From contig NZ_CP109149.1 of NCBI RefSeq assembly GCF_035920345.1, forward strand, positions 7,564,001 through 7,628,000: a DNA stretch of 64,000 bases, in the 5' to 3' direction. Source of the stretch: Nocardia vinacea (GTDB taxonomy: Bacteria; Actinomycetota; Actinomycetes; Mycobacteriales; Mycobacteriaceae). The position numbers and the translations under genes are program-made. The notes under the pieces were generated by a model. That model worked only from the letters and a program-made list of their open reading frames with translations, searched no databases and was not told the origin of the DNA. Within the stretch, counting starts at the first letter, position 1; each line of letters opens with the position of its first letter. This document shows, piece by piece, positions 1-9,639 of the stretch.

Positions 1-1019
1 AGCACAACGGTCGCGGTCCGTCGGTGCGGATCGAGCGATTTGATCTTCCCGCTGAATTCGACGGCGCTCGGCGCCTCGGCGGTCACCGGAACGAATCCGG
101 CGAACCGCACGCTGAACTTTTCGATTGCCGTCGGATCACCGAGCCAGGAGGTCAGATAATCACCGGCCAGGCTCATGGTCAGCATGCCGTGCGCCACCAC
201 GGTCGGCAGTCCGGCCAACTGGGCCGCGCGCTCGCTGAAATGAATCGGGTTGGGATCGCCGGAAACTCCCGCATAGTTGGCCAGATCACCGCGCGTCACC
301 TGCGCGGTCTCGGCCGGGAGCTGATCGCCGACGGCTAGCCGGTCGAAGTCCGGGAGCGAGCGCACGGATGCGCTCCGCACCGCAGGCTGTCCGGGGGCCG
401 GGGCATCCGCGGGCAAGGCGACCAGCGGGCCGCTGTTAGTCGCCGTGATATCACCGACGGTGACCGGGCGCGCGTGCATCATGATGTTCTCGACGGCGGC
501 CGCGATATTCGGATCCACCTCGACACCGCGGCGCGCCACGATGGTGGTCGAACCCGATTGCACGATCTCGCCGTGCTGGTTGGTCAGCGAGAACGTCACC
601 AGGATGAAGTCGTTGTCGCCGAACTGGCGAATCGAGTCGATCACGATCTCGGTGCTGAGCCGGTCGCCCGCCAGGATCGGGCGGGTGAGCTCGAAGACCT
701 GGTCGGTCTGCAGGATCTGGGACAGGTCGTATTCGGTGAGTACGGAATCCAGCAGGGCCCTGGTCGCATTGATGCCGATGACCGAGGCGAAGGTCGGCGG
801 CGCGACGATGCCGTCGTAGCCGAGTTCGCGCGCATCGGGTTCGGAATAATGCGCACCGTGCCGACTCTGCGTCGCGCGGGCGAACTCACGGACCTTCTCC
901 CGGCCGACCGAATAGTGTTCGCGCACCCGGAACCGGCTTCCCGCCAGCGTGGCTGTCTGCTCGACCACTTCGACTTCCGGCTTTTCGATTGTCTGCTCCC
1001 TGACCATGATCCGGGCCAT
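1..1019 (-). CDS. Fused HadA/HadB-type (3R)-hydroxyacyl-ACP dehydratase, 3' end off window
   Basis: The 339 visible codons encode two MaoC/hot-dog domains in tandem. The N-terminal half resembles HadA-type subunits (VAPPTFAS segment near residues 70-77). The C-terminal half carries the hydratase signature GDPNPIHF followed by AHGMLTMSLAG, whose Asp and His are the catalytic pair in the R-hydratase family. Such proteins dehydrate beta-hydroxyacyl-ACP in fatty or mycolic acid elongation (FAS-II), and a HadA-HadB fusion is typical of Nocardia-like genomes. The reading frame is open at base 1, so the stop codon is missing. Two in-frame ATGs (codons 1 and 5) are possible starts and neither has a convincing Shine-Dalgarno sequence. 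The exact acyl substrate is inferred. Confidence 0.82.
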   Translation of the reverse strand, partial: MARIMVREQTIEKPEVEVVEQTATLAGSRFRVREHYSVGREKVREFARATQSRHGAHYSEPDARELGYDGIVAPPTFASVIGINATRALLDSVLTEYDLSQILQTDQVFELTRPILAGDRLSTEIVIDSIRQFGDNDFILVTFSLTNQHGEIVQSGSTTIVARRGVEVDPNIAAAVENIMMHARPVTVGDITATNSGPLVALPADAPAPGQPAVRSASVRSLPDFDRLAVGDQLPAETAQVTRGDLANYAGVSGDPNPIHFSERAAQLAGLPTVVAHGMLTMSLAGDYLTSWLGDPTAIEKFSVRFAGFVPVTAEAPSAVEFSGKIKSLDPHRRTATVV

Positions 1020-1123
1020 GCTACTGGCGAACCGGTCCGATGACCAGGTAAGTGTGACGTTCGCTACCGGTTAGAGGGCTTACCTTTTGGATATGTCCTG
1101 CCGGATTCGGCGTCACCTTTCGG

Positions 1124-4100
1124 CTAGGGCGTCCCGGCGCTCGGCGGGTCGCAGACTTTCCAGCCGTCGGCGGTCTGCTCCAGATCGAAAGTCCGCGCCG
1201 AGCGCTTCGTCGGATCCGCGTCGGTGTACACGGTGGCCTGCGCGATCGCCGTCTTATCTGTGATCTTGATCGCATCGACGCTGGCCACCGCGGGAATGTT
1301 CTTGCGATCCATCGACAGCTGGTGCACGCCCGCGAACTGGTCCGCCGGAATGCCCTGATAGAAGTCGTGCAACTGTCCGCAGGTGGTATTGCGCAGCGCC
1401 GCGAGATCGCCGGATTTCAGCGCCTGGGTGTAATCGGTGATGGTGGCGCGCACCTTGGCCTCCGGGGAGTTGTCGCCCCGGCCCCCGATGAGCGCGACCG
1501 CGAGCCCGATCACCGCGATGAGCGCCACCGCGGCCGCGCCGATGAACAACCAGCGCTTCGAGCGCTCGGCCGGTGCCTCGGCGGCCCCCGGTTGCTGACC
1601 GGGCGGCGTGATCCGCTGCGGCTGGGCCATCGCCCGTGATCCGGTGACCGGCTGCGCGGGTCGAGTCTGCTGGGTGTCCGCGGGTGACGGGGCCGACGCG
1701 ACCTGCCGCGGCCGCGCTGGCCCCCGCGGTGCCGAGGGTGCGGTCTCCTCGACCCCCGGCCCACTCTGCGAAGGCCCTTGCGCCCCAGCCTGTTTCGGAC
1801 CGGCCGCCGGACGTGGTGTGCTCGGCGGCTTGGTGATCGGACCGGGCCGCGCCGCGGGCGGAACGACTCGGTCGGTACCGGGCTTGGTCCCGGCATCGGT
1901 CCGCATTCGCTCCGTGGCGTCCTTGTCGACCGGCTTATCGGCCGGCTTCTGAATCGGCAGTGCGACGGTTTGCTCAGCATCCAGCTTCGAAACCACCGGC
2001 ATGGCGACGGTCTTGTCGTCCGCGCCCGCCAGATCCGGCTCATCTTGCGTCGGAGCGGCAGTCGCTCCCTTGCCCGTCGACTCGGCCTTTGGATCGATCC
2101 GTCGCATCACCATGGTCGCCGCATCCGCACCCGCGGCATCGTCGACCTTGTCGGGTGCTGCCGCAGACTTGGCCGCAGCCGAATCCCGCTGAATTACAGC
2201 GGTTTCCGCAGCGGATCCGGTCGCCGATACGGGCACGTCACCTGGTGACGGGGTTTCAGACGGTGGCTCAGCTCCAGTCGGAGTGGTCGATTTGGCGGCA
2301 CTTGATGCGGTCGCCCCTGCGGTGGGTGCCGCGGACTCATCGGCTACCGCTTCGGCCGGGGCAGCGTCGGATCCTGCAGCGGCAGTTCCGCCGGCCGCAG
2401 CAGCAGCAGACTTCGCCGTACCGGCAGCAGACTGGGCGGCGGGACCGCCCCGTTTGATCACGACGGTCGGTGCATTCGGCCCGGAGCCGGTATTGGCTGC
2501 TCCGCCGGAGCCGGCAACTGGCGTCGCCTGACCCGGAGCCGCCGCGCCCGGCGCCTTCGTGGAAGCCGCCTTGCCCTCGACGCCACCACGCGAGATCTCC
2601 GTGGTCTTCACCTCGGAATTCGCCGCGTCACCCCCGGAACGTGTGGAATCGGCAGCTGCACCCGGTTTCGCGGAACCGGGCGCAGACGAGGCCGCACCGC
2701 CATCCCGCTGGCCCGCGCCACCAGGCCTAATTCCACCGCCGGGCGCTGGAGCAGGCGAGGCAGCGCCGCTGTCTCGTCGGCCTGCACCGCCCGCCCCGGT
2801 TGCGCCGCCGGGCGCTGGAGCAGATGAAGCTGCGCCGCTGTCTCGTTGGCCCGCGCCGCCCGGCTTTGCTGCGCCGCTGTCGCGCTGGCCTACACCGCCT
2901 GGCCTGGTTGCGTTACCCGGTGTGGGAGCAGACGGGGCAGTGCCGCCATCTCGCTGGCCCGCGCCGCCGGAGTTGGCTGCGCCGCCCGGCGCGGGGACGG
3001 ATGAGGCGCCGCCATCTTGTTGACCTGCGCCGCCCGGCCTGGCTGCGCCGCCCGGTGTGGGAGCAGATGGGCTGCCGTCACCTCGCTGGGCCGTGCTGCC
3101 CAGGTTGGCTGCGCCGCCCGGTGCGGGAGTAGACGAGGCTGCGCCGCTGTCTCGTTGGCTTGCGCCGCCCGGCCTGGCTGCGCCACTCGGCGTTTGAACG
3201 GATGGTGCTGCGTCGCCACCTTGTTGGCCCCCGCCGCGCGGCTTGGCTGTGTTGCTCGGCGCAGGAGCAGGCGAGGCGCTGCCGCTATCTCGTTGGCCCG
3301 CGCGGCCTGCCGCGGTTGCGTTACCCGGCGCGGGAGGCGAGGCTGCACCGGTATCTCGTTGGCCCGCGTTGCCCGGCCTTGTTACGCCACTCGGCGTCTG
3401 AGCGGATGGGGTTGCGCCGCCGGCCCATTTACCGGGGCCACCGGGCTTGGGGGTGCCGCCAGGGGCGGATGTTGATGACGGCGCGTTGGCTGCTCCGCCC
3501 GACTGGCTGGGTGCCGCGGGCTTCCCGAGCGCGGCGATATCCCCGGTCGCCGCACCCGACCCGCCCGACTGCCCGGCACCGGACGACGGCTGCTTCGGCG
3601 ACGATGCTGCAGGAACTGGCCGCGTCGGTGCGCTCGCCGCCCCTTCTTTCGCAGCCGAACCACTTCCCGATGGCGCGCCGGATCCCAGGGATACGCTCGG
3701 CCCCGACGAGGCGGGAACCGGTCGAGTTGGAGCAGCCGCCGAGCCGGCGCTGCCTCCCGAAGCACCGGGACCCGAGGAGTCGCCTGGCCCGGAGGGTGTG
3801 CCGGGTCGCGAGGGTATGCCGGAGCCGGTGGCTGGACCAGGGCGGGTGGGGGCGTTGGATCCCGACGAGCCGGGCCCTGACGATGAGGGGAACGGCCGGG
3901 TCGCGTCAGCCGCGCCTTCCTTCGCGCCGGCCCCGGCTCCCGAGGAGTTGGCCGGTCCCGACGGGGTGCGGGAGCCAGTGGCCGGACCGGGGCGCGAGGG
4001 CGCGCTCCGTTCGGAGGGGTTGGGCGAGGTGGGTGTCCGGTCTGCGGGTGCGGCTGGGCGCGGGTCGGCTGCCGCTTCGGCGGGGCGGCCGGGATTTTGT

Positions 4101-4132
4101 GCCGGGCTCTTCTCGTCGTTCGGGTCGGACAC
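1124..4132 (-). CDS. Rv0361-like membrane protein with giant Ala/Pro/Gly/Ser repeat region
   Basis: This 1002-residue protein starts with GTG (MSDPNDEK). About 860 residues are low-complexity Ala/Pro/Gly/Ser/Thr sequence, including degenerate repeats of roughly 22 residues around the motif GGAGQRDSGAAS. One transmembrane helix (about residues 861-884, RWLFIGAAAVALIAVIG) follows. The last about 116 residues form a compact NTF2-like/DUF4878-type domain with two Cys (about residues 918 and 994) that could form a disulfide outside the membrane. The topology suggests a cytoplasmic disordered tail and an external folded domain. Position next to DUF3151, site-2 protease and purA genes matches Rv0361 of M. 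tuberculosis, whose function is unknown and which is much shorter. The long tail is the odd feature. No catalytic function can be assigned. Confidence 0.85.
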   Translation of the reverse strand: MSDPNDEKSPAQNPGRPAEAAADPRPAAPADRTPTSPNPSERSAPSRPGPATGSRTPSGPANSSGAGAGAKEGAADATRPFPSSSGPGSSGSNAPTRPGPATGSGIPSRPGTPSGPGDSSGPGASGGSAGSAAAPTRPVPASSGPSVSLGSGAPSGSGSAAKEGAASAPTRPVPAASSPKQPSSGAGQSGGSGAATGDIAALGKPAAPSQSGGAANAPSSTSAPGGTPKPGGPGKWAGGATPSAQTPSGVTRPGNAGQRDTGAASPPAPGNATAAGRAGQRDSGSASPAPAPSNTAKPRGGGQQGGDAAPSVQTPSGAARPGGASQRDSGAASSTPAPGGAANLGSTAQRGDGSPSAPTPGGAARPGGAGQQDGGASSVPAPGGAANSGGAGQRDGGTAPSAPTPGNATRPGGVGQRDSGAAKPGGAGQRDSGAASSAPAPGGATGAGGAGRRDSGAASPAPAPGGGIRPGGAGQRDGGAASSAPGSAKPGAAADSTRSGGDAANSEVKTTEISRGGVEGKAASTKAPGAAAPGQATPVAGSGGAANTGSGPNAPTVVIKRGGPAAQSAAGTAKSAAAAAGGTAAAGSDAAPAEAVADESAAPTAGATASSAAKSTTPTGAEPPSETPSPGDVPVSATGSAAETAVIQRDSAAAKSAAAPDKVDDAAGADAATMVMRRIDPKAESTGKGATAAPTQDEPDLAGADDKTVAMPVVSKLDAEQTVALPIQKPADKPVDKDATERMRTDAGTKPGTDRVVPPAARPGPITKPPSTPRPAAGPKQAGAQGPSQSGPGVEETAPSAPRGPARPRQVASAPSPADTQQTRPAQPVTGSRAMAQPQRITPPGQQPGAAEAPAERSKRWLFIGAAAVALIAVIGLAVALIGGRGDNSPEAKVRATITDYTQALKSGDLAALRNTTCGQLHDFYQGIPADQFAGVHQLSMDRKNIPAVASVDAIKITDKTAIAQATVYTDADPTKRSARTFDLEQTADGWKVCDPPSAGTP
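2680..3400 (-). repeat. Degenerate tandem coding repeats inside the Rv0361-like gene
   Basis: About ten imperfect copies of a unit of roughly 66 bp encode variants of ARPGGAGQRDSGAASSAPAPGG. The copies vary in length by small multiples of three and keep the reading frame. The QRDSG/QRDGG core is the most constant part. Such arrays often vary in copy number between strains. Confidence 0.75.
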
Positions 4133-4337
4133 CTAATAACCCCTCGGTCGGGCGGAACAGTTGAACTCGACGGCCAGCCTAGCCAGCAATTCGGTCGACT
4201 GTGAGGATTCCCCCGCGCCGTACTCCGCCTCGTCCGGCTCGACAGCGGCGGGTGGGCGGGAGAGGTGGGCTGGGCACTGCTCAGCCAGAGGAACGCCGTG
4301 TCGGCGCAACATGCGCGCGCAGTGCACAATGAACCGC

Positions 4338-4787
4338 ATGACCTCGTTCGGTGACTTGCTCGGACCGCAACCGGTACTCCTGCCCGAAGACTCCGATGCG
4401 GAGGAGGCGCTGTTGAACAATGCCGATCCGGTGCAGGTCGCGGCCGCGCATCCGTCGGCTTCGATCGCCTGGGCCCATCTCGCGGAGGCCGCGTTGCAGC
4501 GTGGCGGGGCCGAGGGCGATACCCAGGTGGTCAATCACGACATCGTCGCCGCGTACGCGTTCGCTCGCACCGGCTACCACCGCGGCCTGGACTTACTACG
4601 GCGCAATGGCTGGAAGGGTTTCGGGCCGGTGCCGTGGAGCCACGAACCCAATCGCGGTTTCCTCCGCAGTGTCGCCGCGCTGGCCAGGGCGGCCAGGGCG
4701 GTCGGCGAGACCGAGGAGTACGCACGCTGCCTCGACCTGCTGGAAGACTGCGACCCGCGCGCCGCGGGTGAGCTCGGCCTCGACTAA
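4338..4787 (+). CDS. DUF3151 protein (Rv0360c homologue)
   Basis: The product (149 residues, MTSFGDLLGPQPVLLPEDSD) is a conserved actinobacterial DUF3151 protein. It is rich in helices and contains the conserved run VAAYAFARTGYHRGLDLLRRNGWKG. No enzymatic motif is known for the family. The start is chosen because family members begin at MTSFGDLLGP; an in-frame ATG three codons upstream (4329) is also possible, and a longer frame further upstream is unlikely. It is divergent from the Rv0361-like gene, as in mycobacteria. It is followed after 3 bases by the FUSC-type gene, which suggests cotranscription. Confidence 0.85.
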   Translation: MTSFGDLLGPQPVLLPEDSDAEEALLNNADPVQVAAAHPSASIAWAHLAEAALQRGGAEGDTQVVNHDIVAAYAFARTGYHRGLDLLRRNGWKGFGPVPWSHEPNRGFLRSVAALARAARAVGETEEYARCLDLLEDCDPRAAGELGLD

Positions 4788-4790
4788 CTA

Positions 4791-4845
4791 GTGATTGCAG
4801 CATTGCGGAGCGATTCGATGAGGGGTGGTGGTCGGGCGACGGGTG
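4791..4845 (+). repeat. Start-codon repeat element A, copy 1
   Basis: This segment encodes MIAALRSDSMRGGGRATGG. It matches, codon for codon, the first codons of the FadE33 gene (16713-16774, minus) and the IpdB gene (28702-28766, minus). A run of 24 bases from codon 12 onward is identical to the FadE33 copy. A small inverted repeat (ATTGC-GGA-GCGAT) lies just before the shared Gly-rich part. Confidence 0.7.
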
Positions 4846-5993
4846 GGCTCGATCCGAATTCCCCGGTGGGTGTCGCCCGCGCCAGCAGCATGGAGAAGTT
4901 GCGCAGCTCGTGGGCGCGGTTGCGACTGTCCGCGCTGCCGATTCTGCAGTGCGCGGTCGGCGCGGCGCTGGCCTGGTTTATCGCGCACAAGATTGTCGGG
5001 CACACCCAGCCCTTTTTCGCACCGACCGCGGCCGTGGTCTCGATCGGCATTTCGTTCGGCGCCCGGCTGCGCAGGTCGGTGGAGTTGGTAGTCGGCGTCG
5101 CGGTCGGCATCGGTATCGGCGACCTGTTCATCACCCGCGCGGGGACCGGCGTCTGGCAGATCGCCCTCGTCGTCGCGGTGGCCATGGCGCTGGCAGTATT
5201 CCTGGACGGCGGTTCGATCATCACCATGCAGGCCGCCGGTTCGGCGGTGCTGGTCGCGACGCTGCTGCCGCCGTCGGCGGGCGGCGGCTTCTCGCGCATG
5301 ATCGACGCGCTCATCGGCGGGTTGGTCGGTGTGGTCGTGGTCGCATCGATACCACTGCACCCGGTGCGTCGGGCCCGCGAGCAAGCCGCGGAAGTCCTTG
5401 CGGTACTGGCGAAGTCGCTGCACGACTGCGCCGACGGTCTGCTCGAACAGGATCCGGAGAAGATCCGCACGTCCCTGACCGCGGCCCGCGCGACCCAGCC
5501 CCAGATCGATAGACTGCGCTCCACCCTGGAGGGCGGCCGCGAGATCAGCCGGATCTCTCCGCTCTATTGGAATTCCCGCCAGCGCCTCGACCGCATCCGC
5601 GCCACCGCCGACCCGCTCGACAATGCCGTCCGCAATACGCGGGTGCTGCTGCGCCGCTCCCTCACCCTGGTCCAGGACGACGAAATCCTCGACCCGCGAC
5701 TGATCGAGGAACTGGAGCGCCTGGCCCAAGCCGTCGAGGTGGTGCGCCGGATGATGCTCGCCGATCCCGGCCAGCAGCCGGATCAGGCCGAAGCCGCCCG
5801 GGTGCTGCGCGGCATAGCGAAGGCCGCGCGACCGGAACTCGTTGAGGGCGCGGGACTTTCGGCTCATGTGGTCTTCGCGCAGATGCGCTCCATGCTGGTC
5901 GATCTCATGCAGGTCTGCGGCATGCAGCGCATCTCGGCCATGGCCCTGCTGCCGCCGACGGTCCCGAATCCGCACGTGCCGCCGGAGAAATGA
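4791..5993 (+). CDS. FUSC/aromatic-acid-exporter-like membrane protein
   Basis: The 400-residue product has an N-terminal membrane half with several hydrophobic helices (ILQCAVGAALAWFIAHKIVG, VVGVAVGIGIGDLF, IALVVAVAMALAVFL, LIGGLVGVVVVASIPL) and a C-terminal cytoplasmic helical half. This is the layout of the FUSC/ArAE family of putative exporters, which act at the inner membrane; the substrate is unknown. Starts are possible at GTG 4791, ATG 4818 and ATG 4890 (MEKLRSSWARLRL). The last fits the family best, because the first 33 codons include a repeated element also found at the starts of the FadE33 and IpdB genes. It is probably cotranscribed with the DUF3151 gene. Confidence 0.75.
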   Translation: MIAALRSDSMRGGGRATGGLDPNSPVGVARASSMEKLRSSWARLRLSALPILQCAVGAALAWFIAHKIVGHTQPFFAPTAAVVSIGISFGARLRRSVELVVGVAVGIGIGDLFITRAGTGVWQIALVVAVAMALAVFLDGGSIITMQAAGSAVLVATLLPPSAGGGFSRMIDALIGGLVGVVVVASIPLHPVRRAREQAAEVLAVLAKSLHDCADGLLEQDPEKIRTSLTAARATQPQIDRLRSTLEGGREISRISPLYWNSRQRLDRIRATADPLDNAVRNTRVLLRRSLTLVQDDEILDPRLIEELERLAQAVEVVRRMMLADPGQQPDQAEAARVLRGIAKAARPELVEGAGLSAHVVFAQMRSMLVDLMQVCGMQRISAMALLPPTVPNPHVPPEK

Positions 5994-6243
5994 GCAGACT
6001 ACTCAGCGGATTTCGGACATATTGCGCCGCTGCGGGACAGCGTGCTCGGCCCCCGGTACCCGAATCATGATCTTCACGTAGTCCGCTACTCGTGTTCGCA
6101 GCTGCCCGCGGTCATAGCCTCGAGAGGCAACCGCGGTTACGAGGGGTAGCGCGGTTGAGACGCTTCGCCTGACGGCGAACCGCCCTACCGGCCATAAGGT
6201 GTGGTGGCCGGGCGGGTAAGGGCGCGCAGCGGTCGTGCGAAGA

Positions 6244-6277
6244 GGTCGCCCGGTCCGGGAGGTCGGACCGGGCGACC
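6244..6277 (-). terminator. Strong hairpin terminator after the site-2-protease gene
   Basis: A perfect 13-bp stem (GGTCGCCCGGTCC, 6244-6256, with its complement at 6265-6277) encloses an 8-base loop. It begins 10 bases beyond the stop codon of the leftward Rv0358-like/protease operon. There is no U-tract, which is common in actinobacteria. It could also stop rightward transcription from the FUSC gene. The rest of the 294-base gap (5994-6243) shows no gene or other clear signal. Confidence 0.7.
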
Positions 6278-6287
6278 GGTATATCGG

Positions 6288-7079
6288 CTAGGTCCAGAAT
6301 CGCGTCAGCCAGCTGCCGTACCGCGACCAGTCCGCATCGACCCCGGACAACTCGTACAGCGAGTACACCGCATCGAAGAACACCTTGTTGATCGACGGCG
6401 TGAACAGCAGCGCGAACAGGATCAGCATCCCGAACGGCTTGAACTGATCGAGCGCCCGCCGCGTCTGATAACTCAGCGACGGCTCGACCACGCCATATCC
6501 GTCCAACCCGGGCACCGGCAGAATGTTCAAAAGCGTTGCGGTGATCTGCAGAAACGCCAGAAAACTCAGGCCATACCAGAACGCGCGATGCGAAGTATCA
6601 CTGCCGAAAAACCGCACCACCACCAGCAGCAGCATCGCGCACACCGCATTCACCGCAGGCCCGGCACCGCTGATGATCCGCTGCATGCGCGCGCTCACGT
6701 TATGCGTGTGCACGTACACCGCACCGCCGGGCAAGCCGATACCGCCGAGCGCGATGAACACCATCGGCAATACGATCGACAGCAGCGGATGGCTGTATTT
6801 CAGCGGATTCAGCGTGAGATAGCCCCGCAACTCCACCTCGCGATCGCCCGCCCGCCACGCCGTGTACGCATGCGCGAATTCGTGCAGACACAGCGTGACG
6901 ATCCAGCCGAATACGACGAGCAGAAATACCCCGAACTTCGCCCGCGTCGACTGCACATCGGCGTCCCATGCGAGCACGCCACCCGCCACCGCGATCGCGA
7001 TCACCAGCAGGAATATCGGGCTCGGCCGCCGCGAAACACCCAATGCGGGGCGGCCGTCTCTCGGAAAACGCATCATCAA
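6288..7079 (-). CDS. Site-2 protease family membrane metallopeptidase (Rv0359 homologue)
   Basis: The 263-residue product is a polytopic membrane protein of the M50/S2P-like family. The zinc motif HEFAH lies at residues 66-70 in a membrane helix (VTLCLHEFAHAYTAW). The second family motif NILPVPGLDG, with the third zinc ligand Asp, lies in the C-terminal half, between further hydrophobic helices. Family members cleave within or near the membrane, but this subfamily (Rv0359, YwhC-like) has no established substrate. Its start overlaps the stop of the upstream Rv0358-like gene (ATGA), so the two are translationally coupled. Confidence 0.87.
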   Translation of the reverse strand: MMMRFPRDGRPALGVSRRPSPIFLLVIAIAVAGGVLAWDADVQSTRAKFGVFLLVVFGWIVTLCLHEFAHAYTAWRAGDREVELRGYLTLNPLKYSHPLLSIVLPMVFIALGGIGLPGGAVYVHTHNVSARMQRIISGAGPAVNAVCAMLLLVVVRFFGSDTSHRAFWYGLSFLAFLQITATLLNILPVPGLDGYGVVEPSLSYQTRRALDQFKPFGMLILFALLFTPSINKVFFDAVYSLYELSGVDADWSRYGSWLTRFWT

Positions 7080-7750
7080 CGCACCAGCAGCCAGTTTTCG
7101 TGATGCCGATAGAACGACGACCGCGGCAGCACCCGATCGTTGGCGATGCCGTCCCTGGTCACCACGGCCCCCGGCGTGCCGAGCTGCGCCGCCCGCCCTT
7201 CCAGCCAGCGGCGCCTGCGGATGATGTTCTTCTGCACGCTGGCCCGCACCCCGGGCATATCCAGCATGGGGGAGACGACCATCGCGTTGACCTTGCCGGA
7301 GAACAACTGGACGTCGTCCACATAGGCTTCGCCCTCGAGCTTTTCGCCACCGGGCCCGGTGATCTCGGCCCGGCCGACCAGCACGGTTCCGGTGTCGTCG
7401 CGAATCAGCGGGGTTTCGACGGGCCGACCCTCCACCGCCCGCTTGGCGGCGGCATTGCCGGTGCCGGTCTGGTAGGCGCGCGAGCCGTAGGTCTTGTCGA
7501 CGGGCACGTACCCGATCTCCACATGCAGCCGCTCGGTCCGCATCAGATGGGTCAGCACGGAGGCCAGGGCGGCGTCGTCGCCGAGCACGATCAGCCGCGG
7601 CAGGCTGTCGGCGGCGAGTACGGGCAATAGCTCATCGATGACGCTGTTTTCCGGGATGGCGGTCGTCTGCGAGAGCGGCAGCGACGCGAGGGCGATGGGT
7701 ACCGGTGCGCCGTCGCAACGGAGAACGTGGGTACTCAAACTGCCGTACAC
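7076..7750 (-). CDS. Conserved actinobacterial protein of unknown function (Rv0358-like position)
   Basis: The protein (about 224 residues) has the motif ADSLPRLIVLGDDAALASVLTHL in its N-terminal third and a basic C-terminal segment (VQKNIIRRRRWLEGRAAQLG). It belongs to the conserved set between purA and the Rv0359-type protease, and no function is known. The start is uncertain. GTG 7750 is directly preceded by GAGGAGG, TTG 7738 has the same Shine-Dalgarno at longer spacing, and an ATG at 7876 would begin inside a repeat-rich intergenic region and add low-quality sequence. It overlaps the protease gene by four bases. Confidence 0.65.
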   Translation of the reverse strand: MYGSLSTHVLRCDGAPVPIALASLPLSQTTAIPENSVIDELLPVLAADSLPRLIVLGDDAALASVLTHLMRTERLHVEIGYVPVDKTYGSRAYQTGTGNAAAKRAVEGRPVETPLIRDDTGTVLVGRAEITGPGGEKLEGEAYVDDVQLFSGKVNAMVVSPMLDMPGVRASVQKNIIRRRRWLEGRAAQLGTPGAVVTRDGIANDRVLPRSSFYRHHENWLLVR

Positions 7751-7869
7751 CCTCCTCGGTTCGGCCGACAACCCGTCGGTCACCCTCGCCACCTGTCGGC
7801 GGACCACCGGTCCGCCAGTGCCTCGCAACCATAGCTGTGTTTTTGGCGGCGCGGGCGCCGCGGGTTCGC

Positions 7870-8110
7870 GGCCCATTCTGTCTCGCGTCCGAGCCGTCGA
7901 GACTCGCGACTTCGTCGCATGCGCTTCGACGGCTCGGACGCGAGACGGGCCGCGAACGGGTCGCTCGTAAGACTCGCTCCGTTCGGGTCACCGATGGCGG
8001 ATCGCTCGGCCGCCCAATGCGCACGCAACGGATGGTCGAGCCGTTACACGTGCGGCGCATGCGCTTCGGCTACTCGGACGCGAGACGGAACGGGTCGCTC
8101 GGAAGACAGC
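7870..8110. repeat. Repeat family B upstream of purA, with a 20-bp inverted repeat
   Basis: This intergenic stretch has two parts. First, a perfect 20-bp stem (TCTCGCGTCCGAGCCGTCGA, 7881-7900, with its complement at 7926-7945) encloses 25 bases. Second, 7946-8090 is an inverted, diverged copy of the roughly 130-bp unit found in tandem at 23613-23880; shared blocks include ACGCAACGGATGGTC and GGTCGCTCGTAAGACTCGC. No protein is convincingly encoded. The purA promoter must lie in or after it, in the 158 bases before the purA start. Confidence 0.7.
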
Positions 8111-8223
8111 TCCGTTGTGGGTGCGTAGACATCGACCGGCGCCTGCGATCCGGACGGTGGCCGGGACGCAACTGGGCGTTGGGTAGACTGTGCTTCCGGC
8201 CACCGCCTCAATACGGCAGGTAG

Positions 8224-9558
<1,335 letters not shown>

Positions 9559-9639
9559 GCGCCGAAACAGCGGAGCCGGTGCGCCCGTTCATGGTTCGTT
9601 GTCGTCGATCATGATCCGTGACGAACTACAGTAAGAGCT

